Shown: positions 1-11,042, counted from the first letter of the stretch. The stretch: DNA of 64,000 nt from Antrihabitans stalagmiti (GCF_016482825.1 NZ_JAEMNV010000001.1:930001-994000); one strand, 5' to 3'. Program-made: numbers and translations. Notes: generated by a model not told the origin, from the sequence alone.

Positions 1-113
1 GGCTCGGTGTCACGCTCTTCCAGCTCGCGCACCCTGCGGTTCGCCGAACGCAGCTCCGTTGTGACCCGTCGCAGGTAGGTGCGTAGCTTCTCGTCCTCCG
101 AAGTGCCGGTCAT
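1..113 (-). CDS. modular type I polyketide synthase, N-terminal end only (runs off the left edge)
   Basis: Only the first 37 or so codons lie in the window. They encode a charged helix rich in Glu, Arg and Leu ([16 protein letters not shown]), the usual N-terminal docking coiled coil of a modular PKS subunit. The ATG at 113-111 overlaps the TGA of the upstream PKS by 4 bases (ATGA), so the two are translationally coupled. This subunit should accept the chain from the upstream module. Its domains cannot be seen. The PKS call rests on the docking helix and the coupling; another ACP-interacting subunit is possible but less likely. Confidence 0.75.
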   Translation of the reverse strand, partial: MTGTSEDEKLRTYLRRVTTELRSANRRVRELEERDTE

Positions 114-3100
114 AGCGATCCGAGCTCCTTGTCGATCAATTCGTACATCTCGTTGTCCGACACGGAATCGAGGTCGTCGTCGGACGAGTCGTCAGCTGCG
201 CCGAGAACGGTCCGTAGCCGGTTGCTCAGCGACCGCAGACGCGGCGCGATCTCGGCGAATTGCGCCTCGTCGGCCGCAACGGTCGCCAGCAGTGTTTCGA
301 GGCGGCCCAATTCGTCCTGGAAGGGCGAGCGGTCCGGTTCTGCGCCGACGCCGACCTCACCGAGAACGAGCCGCGCGACGGCAATCGGGGTCGGAAAGTC
401 GAAGACGAGTGTGGCGGGCAGTCGTACACCCGTTGCCTGGGTGAGCCGGTTGCGCAACTCGACCGCAGCGAGTGAATCGAACCCGATGTCCTTGAACGCC
501 CGGTCCGGCTGCACGGCTGCGGAGCTGGCGTGGCCGAGGACGGCTGTGACGTTGGCCAGCACCAACTCGAGCACGACGTGTTCGCGGTCAGCCTCGGCGA
601 CCCCGGCGAGGCGCTCGGACAGCGTCGCGTTGGCAGGCTCGGCGCGTCGTGCCGACGTGCGGACGAGTCCGCGGAGCAGCGCAGGCAACAGGCCGGCGCG
701 CGATTGCGCCCGCAGCGCAACCGGATCCAGCTGGACCGGCGCCAACATCGACACCTCAGCGTTCAGCGCACGATCGAACAGGTCCAGCCCGAGCTCGGCA
801 GGCAGCGCCCCGATGCCGGTACGTTGCATTCGCTCGAGGTCCGCGACGCCGAGCTCACCGGTCATGCCCGTCGCATCGGCCCACAGTCCCCAGGCGAGGG
901 AGACCGCGGGCAGCCCCGTGGCGTGTCTGCGCGCAGCGAGTGCGTCGAGCGCAGCGTTGGCGGCCGCATAGTTCGCTTGACCCGCGTTGCCGAGAACTGC
1001 TGCGGCCGAGGAGAACAGCACGAACGCCGAGAGGTCGGAACGCTCTGTGAGTTCGTGCAAGTTCCACGCTGCATCGAGTTTCGGCCGCAGTACTGCATCG
1101 ATCTTGTCGGGTGTGAGTGATTCGATGAGTCCGTCGTCGAGTACGCCCGCGGTGTGAACCACCGCGGTCAACGGTATGTCCAGCGAATCCAGCAGCGCCG
1201 CAGCCTGATCGCGGTCGGCGACATCGCATGCCACGATTCGTGGCCGGGCCCCGAGCGCTTCGAGTTCGATACGCAGGTTGTCCGCACCGGGTGCGAGCGG
1301 TCCGCGCCGCGAAACGAGCAACAGATGCCGGATACCGTGCGATTCGACCAGGTGCTTTGCGACCCGCGCTCCGAGTCCGCCGGTGCCACCGGTGACGAGG
1401 ACCGTCTTGTCCGGGTCGAGTGGTGCTGGAACGGTCAACACGACCTTGCCGATGTTGCGGCCCTCGCGCAGGTACCTGAACGCGTCCGGTCCCCGACGGA
1501 CATCCCAGGTGCGTATCGGAGCCGGGGCCAGTACCTCCTGTTCGAACATCGCTGCGATCCGGGTGAGCATCTGCTGGATTCGCTCGAGACCGGCCTCCGC
1601 GAGATCGAACGAGCGGTAGCGAATGCCGGGGTGATCGTCGGCAACGACCCGCGGGTCGCGGATGTCGGTCTTGCCCATCTCTATGAACCGACCGCCACGG
1701 GGTAGGAGATCCAGTGTTGCGTCGACGAATTCGCCTGCCAACGAATCGAGCACCACGTCGACGCCCGCGCCTGCGGTGGCCGAAAGGAACGTGTCCCGGA
1801 AGTCGAGATCCCGTGAAGAGGCTATCCGCTCGTCGCTTATCCCTAACGCGCGCAACGCATCCCATTTCGATGGGCTCGCCGTTGCGAAGACTTCCGCGCC
1901 CGCATGCTGCGCCAACTGCACCGCTGCCATGCCGACTCCACCGGCTGCGGCGTGCACGAGCAGCGTCTGCCCTGCCCGCAGGTCGGCGAGATCGAACAGG
2001 CCGTAGAAGGCAGTCAAGTACACCACCGGCACTGCCGCTGCCTCGGTGAACGACAGCCGCTGCGGGATCGGCGCGATCGTGCGTCGGTCTGCGACCGCAA
2101 CTGGTCCGAACGCATCGGTCACCAGACCGAACACCCGATCGCCGGTCGCGAGATCGGTGACACCCGAACCGGTTTCGAGCACGACGCCGGCGGCCTCGCT
2201 GCCGAGCGGAGCGTCGCCGGGATACATACCCAACGCGATCAATACGTCGCGAAAATTGAGGCCTGCCGCGCGGACGCCGATCCGCACCTCGTCGACACCC
2301 AGCGCGCGACCGCCGTCGGAGTCGAGAATCGTCAACTCGTCCAGCGAACCCTTCCGCGTGGTGCCGAGGTGCCACAGGTCGTCGCTTCGACCGGTCTCGA
2401 CCCGGCCTAGCCGGGGCGCCGACACAGCACCGTCGCGCACCGCAAGTTGCGGCTCGTCGGCAGCGAGCAATCCGGCCCAATCCGGAACCTCACCGCCGTC
2501 GACATCCACAAGCAGGAACCGGTCGGGATGTTCGGCCTGCGCGCTGTGGACCAGACCCCACACCGCCGCCTGGACCGGGTCCGCAATCTCGCCACCCACC
2601 GCTACCGCCCGGTGAGTCACGATTATCAGCGTCGCAGCACCGAGCCATTCGCTCGCCAGCCACCGCTGTAGGAGTTCCGTTGCGCGCCAGGTAGCGACCC
2701 GCGCTGCGTCGGACACACCGGACTCGCCGGGCGTCTCGACCTCGAACACGACCGCGTCCGGGGAGTCACCCTGTGCGCAGGCATGTTCCAGCTCGGTCAG
2801 GTCCGGGTCGGTCGACACGGCAATGCTGCCCGATGGGGCAGCGACCGGCACCGGCGCCCATTCCAATGCGAACAGTGCGTTGCCCTTTGGTCGCGCGCCC
2901 GACAACTGCGCCGGGTCCACGGGTCGCAGTGTGAGCCGTTCGACGGAGACGACCTGCACACCGGCCTCGTCGACCACATCGATCCGGAAGGCTGCGTCGC
3001 CGACCGCCACGATCCGCGCGCGCAGTGCGGTGTTCGAGGTCCGGTCGATGCGTACCCCGGATAGCGAAAACGGTAGGTCGATCCCGGCGATCTTGTCGAG

Positions 3101-6100
3101 CATCGTCGCGTGCAGGGCAGCGTCGAACAACGCCGGATGGATGGCAAAGCCACCGTGCTCGGCGTCTTCGGGAAGCGCGACCTCCGCGTAAACCGCAGCA
3201 TCGGTACGCCAGGCCATGCGAAGTCCCTGGAACAGCGGACCGTACTCGAGGCCGAGGTCTGCGAGTGTCGGGTAGAACGCGTCAGTGTTCACAGGCACGG
3301 CACCGGCGGGCGGCCACTGCGCCGGAAACGGCTCCGGCGCAGAAGCATCGGTCGTGAGCCAACCGCGAGCGTGACACGTCGTCGTCTGCTGATCGTCGTT
3401 TGCTGCGAACTCGGATCGCGAGTACACCGTCGCCTCGCGTCGCCCATCCGGGTCGGGCGCGCCGACGATGACCTGGATCTGGCGTGCCCCGTCACCGGCG
3501 AGGACGAGTGGTGCCTCGATGACGAGTTCGTCGAGCGCGGGGCAATCCACCTCGCGGCCGGCGGCGATCAGCGAGTCGACCACTGCCGTCGCGGGCACGA
3601 TCACCACGTCGGACACGACGTGGTCACGCAGCCACGGCTGCGATTCCTGCGAGATGCGTCCAGTGAAGACCCACTCGTCACGATCCCCCATCCGCATCGA
3701 CGCGACAAGCATCGGATGGTCGACCGCCCCGAGCCCGGCAGCCGCAGCGTTGCCGGCAGCTGCTCCTGGAAGCAACCAGTAGCGCTGCCGCTGGAATGCG
3801 TACGTCGGCAACGAGACCCGCATCGCGCCGGTACCTGCGAAGTGCGCGGGCCAATCGACCTCGACACCCGATACATGGGCCTCGGACAGCGAGGTGACGA
3901 ACCGTGCCATTCCCCCGTCGTCACGGCGCAGCGACGCCACCGTCGTGACGCGACCGTCCGCACCGTGCGCCGCGACCGTGTCCTCGACGGCCAGGGTGAG
4001 GACGGGATGTGGGGAAACTTCCACGAAGCAACCTGCTCCGAATTCGATGAGCGCACGCACCGCGGGCTCGAAGTCGACTCGGCCCCGCAGGTTTCGGTAC
4101 CAGTAGCTCGCGTCCAGGGTCGCTGTATCGACGAAATCGCCTACCGCAGTGGAGAAGAACGGAAGTCGACCCGATTCGGGAGCGATCGGCGAAAGTACCT
4201 CGAGAAGCTCGGCCTCGATGGCCTCGACCTGCGCGGAGTGCGACGCGTAGTCCACCGCCACCCGTCGGGCCCGCACACCCTCGGCCTCACATGCCGCGAG
4301 CAACTCCGTGAGCGCTTCGGGTTCACCGGAAACGACAACTGCCGCTGGACCGTTCACTGCGGCGACGGAGAGCCTGCCTGCATAGGGTTCGACAAGCTCC
4401 GCAGCGCGCTGCGCCGTGACCGCGACCGAGCCCATGCCGCCTCGACCCGCCAACCTGTCGCGCACGAGGCGGCTGCGCAGGGTGACCACGCGCGCGGCGT
4501 CCGCCAACGACAGCCCACCCGCGACGTAGGCCGCTGCGATTTCACCCTGTGAATGACCAACCACCGCAACGGGTTCGACTCCGTATGAACGCCAGAGCGC
4601 GGCGAGCGACACCATTACCGCGAACAACGCGGGTTGCACCACGTCCACCCGCTCGAGCGACGGCGCACCCGGCGCCTCGCGCAGCACATCCTCCAGGCGC
4701 CATTCGACGAACGGATCGAACGCGGCAGCGCACGTGGCGATCTCGGCGGCGAACACCGTCGAGGTATCGAGCAGGTCCACGGCCATCCGCGCCCATTGCG
4801 CTCCCTGCCCAGGAAACACGAAGACTGCCTTGCCGCTTCCCGTCGGCACGCCCTCGACCACGTGTACTGCGGGATCTGCGGCCGAGATGGCAGCCAATCC
4901 GCTGAGCAACGCACCACGATCTGCCGCAACGACGACCGCGCGCCGCTCCAACTGTGCCCTTGTGGTCACGGTCGCGAAACCGACGTCGAGAACCGAAAGC
5001 TCCGGTTGGGCGATCAGCTGCGCGCGTAGGCGATCCGCCTGCTGGCGCACGGCACCGTCGCTGCGTCCCGACAGCAGCACAGGAACGACCTGTTGACGCC
5101 GCGGTTGGCCGGCACCGTCGGCCACGGGCTCGTCGAGCGGCGGCTCTTCCAGAATCAGATGCGCGTTCGTCCCGCTCACGCCGAACGACGAGATGCCTGC
5201 ACGCCGCGGCCGACCGTTACGCGACCACTTCTGGGGTTCGGTCAGCAGCGCGACTTCTCCCGAGGCCCAATCCACATGCGCTGAGGGTGAATCGACGTGC
5301 AAGGTCGGTGGCAGCGTCTCGTGCCGCATCGCAAGAACCATCTTGATCACGCTCGCGACACCTGCAGCCGCCTGAGTGTGCCCGATGTTCGATTTGATCG
5401 ACCCCAGCTGCAACGGCCCCTTCGATCGCTCCTGGCCATAGGTGGCCAGCAGGGCTTCCGCCTCGATCGGGTCACCGAGCCCGGTACCCGTGCCGTGACC
5501 GTCCACCGCGTCGATGTCCGCAGCGCCCACGCCGGCGTTCGCCAGTGCCTGCCGGATGACACGTTGCTGACTCGGTCCGTTCGGTGCTGTGAGCCCGTTG
5601 CTGGCACCGTCCTGGTTCACCGCGCTCCCGCGGATCAGTCCGAGGATTCGATGGGAGTTCCGTCGGGCGTCGGAAAGTCGTTCGAGCACAAGCAGACCCG
5701 AGCCTTCGCTCCAACCGACGCCATCGGCGGCCGCCGCGTACGACTTGCATCGTCCGTCCGCCGAGATTGCGCGCTGGCGGCTGAACTCGACGAAGATGTT
5801 CGGCCGAGCAAGCACGGTGACGCCACCGGCGAGGGCAAGAGAGCATTCCCCCGCACGCAGCGATTTGGTCGCAAGGTCGAGCGCGACCAGCGACGACGAG
5901 CACGCCGTGTCCACCGACACCGCCGGACCTTCGAACCCGAACGTGTAGGAAATCCGTCCAGCCGCGACACTCGCCGCCGACGCGATCATCAGATAGCCCT
6001 CGACCTCGGCACGCCGCTCGCTCTGGCCCGCGACGAACTGGTAGTCCGCGTACATCAACCCGCAGAACACACCGGTGTCAGTGCCGCGCAACGACATCGG

Positions 6101-6526
6101 ATCGATGCCGGCGTCTTCGAGCGCCTCCCAGGTCCCCTCGAGAAGGAGCCGCTGCTGCGGATCCATCACGACTGCCTCACGCGGACTGATGCCGAAGAAC
6201 TCGGCGTCGAACTCGCCGACGTTGTCGACGAACCCACCCTCGCGGGTGTAGGCGGTGCCGGGGTGGTCAGGATCGGGATGGTAGAGCCCGTCGAGGTCCC
6301 AGCCACGATCGTCGGGAAACTCCGACAACGCGTCGCGGCCGGCGGCCACCAGGTCCCACAGGGCCTCCGGCGACGTCACCCCGCCGGGATAGCGACAACT
6401 CATCCCGACGATCGCGATCGGTTCGTTGCTGCGATCCAGCAGTTGCTGATTCTCGCGCCGAAGGCGCTCGGTCTCCTTCAGCGACTTGCGAAGTGCGCCG
6501 ACCAGATCATTGCGTCCATCGACCAT
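110..6526 (-). CDS. modular type I PKS, one fully reducing module (KS-AT-DH-ER-KR-ACP)
   Basis: A 2138-residue single-module PKS. An N-terminal docking helix (1-32) precedes KS (about 34-455; DTACSSS Cys at 209, HGTGT and NIGH histidines), AT (about 565-880; GHSQG Ser at 659; YASH near 760, typical of methylmalonyl-CoA), DH (about 935-1210), ER (about 1395-1700; NADPH loop HAAAGGVG), KR (about 1705-1920; LDD motif of B-type KRs, YAAAN), ACP (GFDSL Ser at 2018) and an acidic C-terminal docking tail. It should add one alpha-methylated, fully reduced extender. The ER carries Tyr in ALGMYP, a residue linked to 2S methyl outcome. The DH motif HxxxGxxxxP reads [10 protein letters not shown], with Asp for Gly, although His and the second-motif Asp (FDAAL) remain, so DH activity is uncertain. 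The chosen ATG at 6526 has a GGGGG Shine-Dalgarno; a GTG lies 9 codons upstream. Confidence 0.95.
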   Translation of the reverse strand: MVDGRNDLVGALRKSLKETERLRRENQQLLDRSNEPIAIVGMSCRYPGGVTSPEALWDLVAAGRDALSEFPDDRGWDLDGLYHPDPDHPGTAYTREGGFVDNVGEFDAEFFGISPREAVVMDPQQRLLLEGTWEALEDAGIDPMSLRGTDTGVFCGLMYADYQFVAGQSERRAEVEGYLMIASAASVAAGRISYTFGFEGPAVSVDTACSSSLVALDLATKSLRAGECSLALAGGVTVLARPNIFVEFSRQRAISADGRCKSYAAAADGVGWSEGSGLLVLERLSDARRNSHRILGLIRGSAVNQDGASNGLTAPNGPSQQRVIRQALANAGVGAADIDAVDGHGTGTGLGDPIEAEALLATYGQERSKGPLQLGSIKSNIGHTQAAAGVASVIKMVLAMRHETLPPTLHVDSPSAHVDWASGEVALLTEPQKWSRNGRPRRAGISSFGVSGTNAHLILEEPPLDEPVADGAGQPRRQQVVPVLLSGRSDGAVRQQADRLRAQLIAQPELSVLDVGFATVTTRAQLERRAVVVAADRGALLSGLAAISAADPAVHVVEGVPTGSGKAVFVFPGQGAQWARMAVDLLDTSTVFAAEIATCAAAFDPFVEWRLEDVLREAPGAPSLERVDVVQPALFAVMVSLAALWRSYGVEPVAVVGHSQGEIAAAYVAGGLSLADAARVVTLRSRLVRDRLAGRGGMGSVAVTAQRAAELVEPYAGRLSVAAVNGPAAVVVSGEPEALTELLAACEAEGVRARRVAVDYASHSAQVEAIEAELLEVLSPIAPESGRLPFFSTAVGDFVDTATLDASYWYRNLRGRVDFEPAVRALIEFGAGCFVEVSPHPVLTLAVEDTVAAHGADGRVTTVASLRRDDGGMARFVTSLSEAHVSGVEVDWPAHFAGTGAMRVSLPTYAFQRQRYWLLPGAAAGNAAAAGLGAVDHPMLVASMRMGDRDEWVFTGRISQESQPWLRDHVVSDVVIVPATAVVDSLIAAGREVDCPALDELVIEAPLVLAGDGARQIQVIVGAPDPDGRREATVYSRSEFAANDDQQTTTCHARGWLTTDASAPEPFPAQWPPAGAVPVNTDAFYPTLADLGLEYGPLFQGLRMAWRTDAAVYAEVALPEDAEHGGFAIHPALFDAALHATMLDKIAGIDLPFSLSGVRIDRTSNTALRARIVAVGDAAFRIDVVDEAGVQVVSVERLTLRPVDPAQLSGARPKGNALFALEWAPVPVAAPSGSIAVSTDPDLTELEHACAQGDSPDAVVFEVETPGESGVSDAARVATWRATELLQRWLASEWLGAATLIIVTHRAVAVGGEIADPVQAAVWGLVHSAQAEHPDRFLLVDVDGGEVPDWAGLLAADEPQLAVRDGAVSAPRLGRVETGRSDDLWHLGTTRKGSLDELTILDSDGGRALGVDEVRIGVRAAGLNFRDVLIALGMYPGDAPLGSEAAGVVLETGSGVTDLATGDRVFGLVTDAFGPVAVADRRTIAPIPQRLSFTEAAAVPVVYLTAFYGLFDLADLRAGQTLLVHAAAGGVGMAAVQLAQHAGAEVFATASPSKWDALRALGISDERIASSRDLDFRDTFLSATAGAGVDVVLDSLAGEFVDATLDLLPRGGRFIEMGKTDIRDPRVVADDHPGIRYRSFDLAEAGLERIQQMLTRIAAMFEQEVLAPAPIRTWDVRRGPDAFRYLREGRNIGKVVLTVPAPLDPDKTVLVTGGTGGLGARVAKHLVESHGIRHLLLVSRRGPLAPGADNLRIELEALGARPRIVACDVADRDQAAALLDSLDIPLTAVVHTAGVLDDGLIESLTPDKIDAVLRPKLDAAWNLHELTERSDLSAFVLFSSAAAVLGNAGQANYAAANAALDALAARRHATGLPAVSLAWGLWADATGMTGELGVADLERMQRTGIGALPAELGLDLFDRALNAEVSMLAPVQLDPVALRAQSRAGLLPALLRGLVRTSARRAEPANATLSERLAGVAEADREHVVLELVLANVTAVLGHASSAAVQPDRAFKDIGFDSLAAVELRNRLTQATGVRLPATLVFDFPTPIAVARLVLGEVGVGAEPDRSPFQDELGRLETLLATVAADEAQFAEIAPRLRSLSNRLRTVLGAADDSSDDDLDSVSDNEMYELIDKELGSL

Positions 6527-6619
6527 CGAACAACCCCCAACATCCGCACTCACCCGGTATCAATCCAATAGATCGCGACCGTGCTCGTCTGGATACAGTT
6601 GGGCCGAATTCGGCGGATG

Positions 6620-6811
6620 TCAGCGTCTGGTGTCGCTCTCCCATACTCCTTCGATACTCACGTCGAACGAGTCGTCCAACGGAACTTTGCGGTGCGGATC
6701 GTCGACAGCGACGTACGGCGGGCAGACTCCCGCATAGGTCGCCACCAGCCCTTGGAAATGCGGGAGCACATCCAGAATTCGTTCCAGCCACGACTTCGGG
6801 TCATTCGGCAT
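6620..6811 (-). CDS. small unknown acidic protein (63 aa) in the biosynthetic operon
   Basis: I do not recognise this protein. The start at 6811 is preceded by GGAGG with good spacing; an upstream in-frame ATG at 6844 would add 11 residues but has no such site. It reads MPNDPKSWLERILDVLPHF and ends in an acidic stretch with D-D-S-F-D-V-S-I-E-G-V-W-E-S-D. No signal peptide or membrane segment is visible. It lies 36 bases after the O-methyltransferase and 93 bases before the PKS in the same direction, which favours a real gene. It could be a helper protein for one of these enzymes; that is a guess from position alone. Confidence 0.5.
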   Translation of the reverse strand: MPNDPKSWLERILDVLPHFQGLVATYAGVCPPYVAVDDPHRKVPLDDSFDVSIEGVWESDTRR

Positions 6812-6847
6812 CGTCCGACCTCCGCCTTTGCTCACCGAATGCAACTT

Positions 6848-7918
6848 TCAGGCGACCTTCGTTGCCGAGATGATGGCCTGGACAGGAATGACGTCCGGTG
6901 GAATGTCGTTGGAGCCCTTGGTGATCGCCTTCGTTACCTCGAAACCGCACTCTTCCAGCCAGGTCGTGTACGTCGAAAGCTTCTGTGGTCCGCCCTGCCC
7001 CATGGTGGCGCCGATGAAGAAGGCCGGGAAGAAGTCGACGTTGTAGTTGTCGGAGTCTTCGATGTTCTCGGGGTACACGGGCACCATGATGTGAACCTGA
7101 CCGCCTACGTGAAGCGACTTGGCTACGCCCTCGACAATTCTGACGACGTCGTCCTTGTCGAACATGTCCAGGAAATGCTTGATGAGCACCACGTCGAAGC
7201 CTTCGGGGATGCCCTCGAACACGTCCCCGCCGATGAACGAGCAGTGCTCGGCCACACCATGTGCCTCGAAGTTCGCCAGGCACTCCGCTTCCTTCGGCGG
7301 CAGGTCGAAGGTCGTTACCCGAAGCCCGGGTGAGGCCTTGTGCCGATAGGCATGAATCGCCCCGAGGCCGGTGTTGCCCGCCAGGTCGAGCACCTGCGCG
7401 CCCGGTGGTACGTCGATCGTGTCGAAGAACCATGGATCGATACGGGCGGTGACGGCGTCCATCAACGTCGCCCAGGACTGACGCAGGTCGTCGTGCTCGG
7501 CCACAGCCTGATACAGCGTGCCATCAGCTCCGTACAGCTCCTGGAGGCCGACGAGCGTGCCGGTCCGCGCGCTCTCGGTGAGATAGAACATCTGCCGAAG
7601 CGCGACGACTTTGATCATGTTCATGTAGGTACGCGCGCGGCCGAGGTCGGCCTCGGCGACACCAGCGAGCGCACCGAGGCAGTAGCCACGGGAATCGGAG
7701 TCGAAAGCGACGAAGCCTTCTTTGACCATCAGAAACAGGAGTTGTTCGACAGCATCGGGTTTGGCGCCGACGGCGGCGCCGAGCTCGACGGCAGTCGAGT
7801 CGGGGCGTTCTCGGAGCACATCGAAGATGCCGAGCTCGAAGCACGACATCAGGGTCGCAAACCGCGTCGGTCCCACCATGTATTCGCGAAACCGCCCAAG
7901 TACATCGTCCGGTGTCAT
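6848..7918 (-). CDS. SAM-dependent O-methyltransferase (winged-helix dimerisation type)
   Basis: A 356-residue protein of the plant-type/hydroxyneurosporene O-methyltransferase family. The N-terminal third is the helical dimerisation part with MSCFELGIFDVL and a winged-helix region. The Rossmann part begins at motif I, VLDLAGNTGLG, near residue 178; most relatives have DVGGGxG, so this motif is divergent. VLIKHFLDMFDKDD matches the post-II/III segment that carries the catalytic base in the family. The last helices with F-F-I-G-A-T-M-G-Q-G-G and the Trp-Leu-Glu region are typical. Its ATG overlaps the stop of the upstream AMP-ligase by 4 bases. Within the cluster it probably methylates a hydroxyl of the aromatic core or the polyketide; the substrate cannot be read from the sequence. 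Confidence 0.85.
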   Translation of the reverse strand: MTPDDVLGRFREYMVGPTRFATLMSCFELGIFDVLRERPDSTAVELGAAVGAKPDAVEQLLFLMVKEGFVAFDSDSRGYCLGALAGVAEADLGRARTYMNMIKVVALRQMFYLTESARTGTLVGLQELYGADGTLYQAVAEHDDLRQSWATLMDAVTARIDPWFFDTIDVPPGAQVLDLAGNTGLGAIHAYRHKASPGLRVTTFDLPPKEAECLANFEAHGVAEHCSFIGGDVFEGIPEGFDVVLIKHFLDMFDKDDVVRIVEGVAKSLHVGGQVHIMVPVYPENIEDSDNYNVDFFPAFFIGATMGQGGPQKLSTYTTWLEECGFEVTKAITKGSNDIPPDVIPVQAIISATKVA

Positions 7919-9507
7919 TTCACTGTCCCTTTCGAATCGGATTGCTGCTGGAGGAGCCGCGAGAGCGCAATCCGCTGCACTTTCAGCGTCGCTGTGCGAG
8001 GCAGCTCGGACTGCGGGATCTGAATCGGGTCGGCCAGCTCAGGGAATTCGGCAGCAGCGTCGCGCCATCGGTTCCTGTCCAACGGCCTGTCTCCGGACGT
8101 ACACAGCACCGGCACCGCCTCGGCGTTCGAACCGCGCACCACAACGAGCTCGTTCAGCTCGATCAACCTGCTCAACAGGACATCCTCCACTTCGAGCGAG
8201 CTTCGAACTCCGGGGATCATGTCGATCTCACGGTCGAGGAGGTGCACACAACCGCGTTTGGTGCGATATCCGACGTCTCCGGTCCGCCACCAGCTGCCGA
8301 ACCGATTGGCGTCGTATCGCGCCTGCTCGGCGAAGTACGTTTGCGCCAAGCCGTTCCACGCGACCTCGATGTAGCCCGGATTTTGCTCGGAGGGACGCTT
8401 ACCGTCTCGGCCGACGACTCGAACCCGTGCACAGCCCGGCATCGCCCAGCCGACACAGCGCCCGTTCGTCTTGTGCGCGGATCGGCGGAAGTAGGCGCGC
8501 CCGACTGCCGGACCGACCTCGCTCTGGCCGTAGATCTGAAAGAAAAGCGCCCCGCGGCGCTCGGAGGAGTTGAGCAGCCGGCTCATCGTCCTTGGGTGAA
8601 TCGCGTCGAACGTGCTGCTGAAGTACTTGATCGATGCGAACGGCTTTCGCGGATCGGTTGTCAGCCCCTCCCAGTCCATAAACGAGTTGGGCAGCGCCTC
8701 GATGAATCCTGGTCGGTGCTCGAGGAAGAAGCCGGCAACCTGCTCGGGATCGGACTCTCGCATAAGCAGAATCGGCATTCCCTCGTGTAGTGCCAGCGTC
8801 ATCGCCGCGAACATCCGCGAATGCACGAACGAGATGTGAATCGCAACGGTCTCCCGCTTCCGGATCAGCGACAGCAGCCGCCACTGCGGAGTGAGCCGAG
8901 CTGCCATGCTCCGCGGGGTGTGTACGACCAGTTTGGGTAGGCCGGTCGTGCCGGAGGTGTGTGTGATCAACGCGGGCTCGTCCTGCTGCCGAAAGACCGG
9001 TACGGCGCGCGGTGCCCCGCCCAAATCGGACAGCGAAACCACACCCGGCCTGCTTCCGGCCACGATGATCACCCGCTCGGTGAGGTCCTGCAAGTGCACA
9101 TCGGCGAGAGCGTCGAACTTGTGCACGTCCGTCAGCAGGTTCGGACCGTCGAGCTTGGCAAGTAGGGCGCCGACTGTCGCGCCGTCGAGTGCGGGCGACA
9201 GCATCACAGGAATTGCTCCGATGCGTGCGGCTGCGGTTGCCAGTATCCAGACGTCGAAGTTGGCGGCCTTGTGAACAACGGTGTGTTCGCCTGGTCGGAT
9301 CCCAGCGGCCCAGAGCCTGTCGGCGAGATCGTCGACCAGGTCGGCCAGCCCTGCCACGGTCAGTTGCCTGCCGGCCTGCGGACGGACGTCGAGATCGTGG
9401 TCGAGCCTGATCAGCGGCGAGTTCATCTTTGCCGCAGCCATTTCCGGCACAATCCCGAGTTGGAGACCGCGCCGGCGGATCGATCGTCGGATCGTGAAGC
9501 TGGTCAT
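7915..9507 (-). CDS. acyl/aryl-CoA synthetase-like AMP-forming ligase
   Basis: A 530-residue ANL-superfamily adenylating enzyme. The P-loop motif is HTSGTTGLPK, followed by Y-G-Q-S-E-V-G for the aromatic/A5 region and WWRTGDVG for the hinge-side aspartate motif. The C-terminal segment RTATLKVQRIA supplies a Lys where the catalytic A10 lysine is expected. The A8 region (DREIDMIPGVRS) lacks the usual glycine pattern, so the second half-reaction may be unusual. It should activate a carboxylic acid as its adenylate and pass it to CoA or a carrier. The start at 9507 has a GGGAGA upstream. It overlaps the O-methyltransferase start by 4 bases. It is distinct from the FAAL-like enzyme of the same cluster (17712-19364). 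Confidence 0.82.
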   Translation of the reverse strand: MTSFTIRRSIRRRGLQLGIVPEMAAAKMNSPLIRLDHDLDVRPQAGRQLTVAGLADLVDDLADRLWAAGIRPGEHTVVHKAANFDVWILATAAARIGAIPVMLSPALDGATVGALLAKLDGPNLLTDVHKFDALADVHLQDLTERVIIVAGSRPGVVSLSDLGGAPRAVPVFRQQDEPALITHTSGTTGLPKLVVHTPRSMAARLTPQWRLLSLIRKRETVAIHISFVHSRMFAAMTLALHEGMPILLMRESDPEQVAGFFLEHRPGFIEALPNSFMDWEGLTTDPRKPFASIKYFSSTFDAIHPRTMSRLLNSSERRGALFFQIYGQSEVGPAVGRAYFRRSAHKTNGRCVGWAMPGCARVRVVGRDGKRPSEQNPGYIEVAWNGLAQTYFAEQARYDANRFGSWWRTGDVGYRTKRGCVHLLDREIDMIPGVRSSLEVEDVLLSRLIELNELVVVRGSNAEAVPVLCTSGDRPLDRNRWRDAAAEFPELADPIQIPQSELPRTATLKVQRIALSRLLQQQSDSKGTVK

Positions 9508-9587
9508 GTCGACATGTCTCCCTGTTCGATGAATGAAACGGTGATCGATCGTTCGGTGGCGCGCAGCTCATCGCGGCGGCGAACCCG

Positions 9588-10199
9588 TCAGGCCGCGGCG
9601 CGACCCAACTTGAGTGCAGCGGCAATGTCGACGACGCGGCGGGCCTGGTAATGCGCCGCTCGCAGGGTGACGTCGCTCGGCGGGCCGCTACTCGCTGCAT
9701 GGGAGGTGCCGTACGGATTGCCCGTCTCGAACTGGACGGGATCGGTGTAGCCGGGAGGCACGATGATGCCGCCCCAGTGATAGAACACGTGCCCGAGCGC
9801 AAGCAGGGTGGACTCCTGCCCGCCGTGGGCAGTGCCGGTGGCGGTGAAGGCCGAGCACACCTTGTCTGCGATCGACCCTTGCCGCCACAGCACACCGGCG
9901 CCCTCGATGAATCTCGTGAGCGCACTGGCCGGCGTCCCGAAGCGGGTCGGGGTGCCGAACAGTACCGCGTCCGCCCAAGCAAGGTCGTCGATGCTCGCCT
10001 CGGCGACGTCGGCGCTGTCCGCTATGTGTTTCCCCCATGCCGGATTGGCGTCGATCGTCTCAGCGGAGGCCAGCTCACCCACCTTGCGCAGTCGCACATT
10101 CGCCCCTGCTTTCTCGGCCCCCTCTGCGGCGGCCTTCGCAAGGGTGTGGACGTTGCCGGTGGCGCTGTAGTAGATGATCGCGGCGTTGACGGGTTCCAT
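9588..10199 (-). CDS. WrbA-like NAD(P)H:quinone oxidoreductase / flavodoxin-fold protein
   Basis: A 203-residue flavodoxin-fold protein. Residues 7-20 (IIYYSATGNVHTLA) form the FMN phosphate-binding loop of the WrbA family. DAVLFGTPTRFG gives the second FMN loop, and a G-T-A-H-G-G-Q-E segment with HWGGIIVPPGYTDP follows, as in WrbA quinone reductases. Such enzymes carry out two-electron reduction of quinones and avoid semiquinones. In a cluster predicted to make naphthoquinones, it may reduce a quinone intermediate or protect the host. The ATG at 10199 is preceded by AAGGGAA. Gaps of about 80 bases separate it from its neighbours, unlike the overlapping genes around it. Confidence 0.85.
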   Translation of the reverse strand: MEPVNAAIIYYSATGNVHTLAKAAAEGAEKAGANVRLRKVGELASAETIDANPAWGKHIADSADVAEASIDDLAWADAVLFGTPTRFGTPASALTRFIEGAGVLWRQGSIADKVCSAFTATGTAHGGQESTLLALGHVFYHWGGIIVPPGYTDPVQFETGNPYGTSHAASSGPPSDVTLRAAHYQARRVVDIAAALKLGRAAA

Positions 10200-10280
10200 G
10201 ATCGAATTCCCTTTGTTCGGTGGTGTGTGCCGATGTCGCGGAAGAGAATGTGTGGCGAATTATTTCGACCAATTGGTGCG

Positions 10281-11042
10281 CTACAGGTAGGCTCGCGCGA
10301 TCTGGATCAGCAGGCGGGCGTGTTCGCCCTCGAACTCGAATGACCGCTCCAGCAAACGATCTCGCCGACCGGCGGCCAGAAGCGCCCAGCTCTGCAGCGA
10401 GCCTCGTACCGATTCTGCGGCGTCGTCCTTGCCAAGCATATGGACACGCCCCGATTCATCGTCGACAAGGACCAGGCGCACATCTTGCCAATCGTCAACT
10501 CTGACGCGGGCTTTCGCCAATGCATATCGCACGGAATACAGCGACAACTCGGCTACGCAGACCGCTCCCTCGGCAGAACCGTGGCCCTCGAGTCCCAGCG
10601 CCACGCGGACATCGCCATGATGGGCCCAGTACTCCATGACGCGACCCATGACCAGGTGCGTTGCCCGCATTCCGAACCCCCATCGCACGCGCTCGGTTCC
10701 GGTGCATGCGGACAGCGCCGCAGCGCTCGATCGCCCCGCCGCCGCCGACCACTCGCGAAGTTCGGCCAACGTCAGATCCGCGCCGCGATCGCAACCCGCC
10801 CTGGTGAAGTCTTGCGGGGTCGAGAAGTTCGGAACGACACGCGTGAACGCACGTGGCCCTTCGCGGACCGTGTCGGCGGCAACCTCGTCGGTATCGGCGA
10901 GGTGCGCGACCTGATCTCGCACAGTCCAACCCGGACAACGGGTTTCCATATCCAGCTCGCACTGTCCCAGCCTCGCCAACGTGTCTTGGAAAGACCGAAC
11001 TTCGCGATGCAGAAGCGCCAACCGATCTCGGTGGGAACTCAC
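10281..11042 (-). CDS. mycothiol-dependent maleylpyruvate isomerase-like (DinB-fold) protein
   Basis: A 253-residue protein of the actinobacterial MDMPI/DinB family. The segment CPGWTVRDQVAHLADTDEVA near residues 38-57 carries the first metal-binding His, and MRATHLVMGRVMEYWAHHGD carries two more His residues, giving the three-histidine zinc site of DinB-fold mycothiol S-transferases. The C-terminal third looks like the SCP2-like MDMPI_C domain (V-R-V-D-D-W-Q-D-V-R-L-V-L-V-D-D). Family members are mycothiol-dependent isomerases or transferases; the substrate here is unknown. The GTG start at 11042 overlaps the stop of the ATP-grasp gene (GTGA). Its job may be to open, isomerise or detoxify an electrophilic quinone or enone intermediate; this is inferred from context only. 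Confidence 0.78.
   Translation of the reverse strand: MSSHRDRLALLHREVRSFQDTLARLGQCELDMETRCPGWTVRDQVAHLADTDEVAADTVREGPRAFTRVVPNFSTPQDFTRAGCDRGADLTLAELREWSAAAGRSSAAALSACTGTERVRWGFGMRATHLVMGRVMEYWAHHGDVRVALGLEGHGSAEGAVCVAELSLYSVRYALAKARVRVDDWQDVRLVLVDDESGRVHMLGKDDAAESVRGSLQSWALLAAGRRDRLLERSFEFEGEHARLLIQIARAYL

Noticed and set aside
855-2480. A 541-codon minus-strand frame inside the PKS gene
   Set aside because: It is rich in Arg and Ala in the pattern of a shadow frame of GC-rich coding DNA and overlaps the ER/KR region of the PKS completely.
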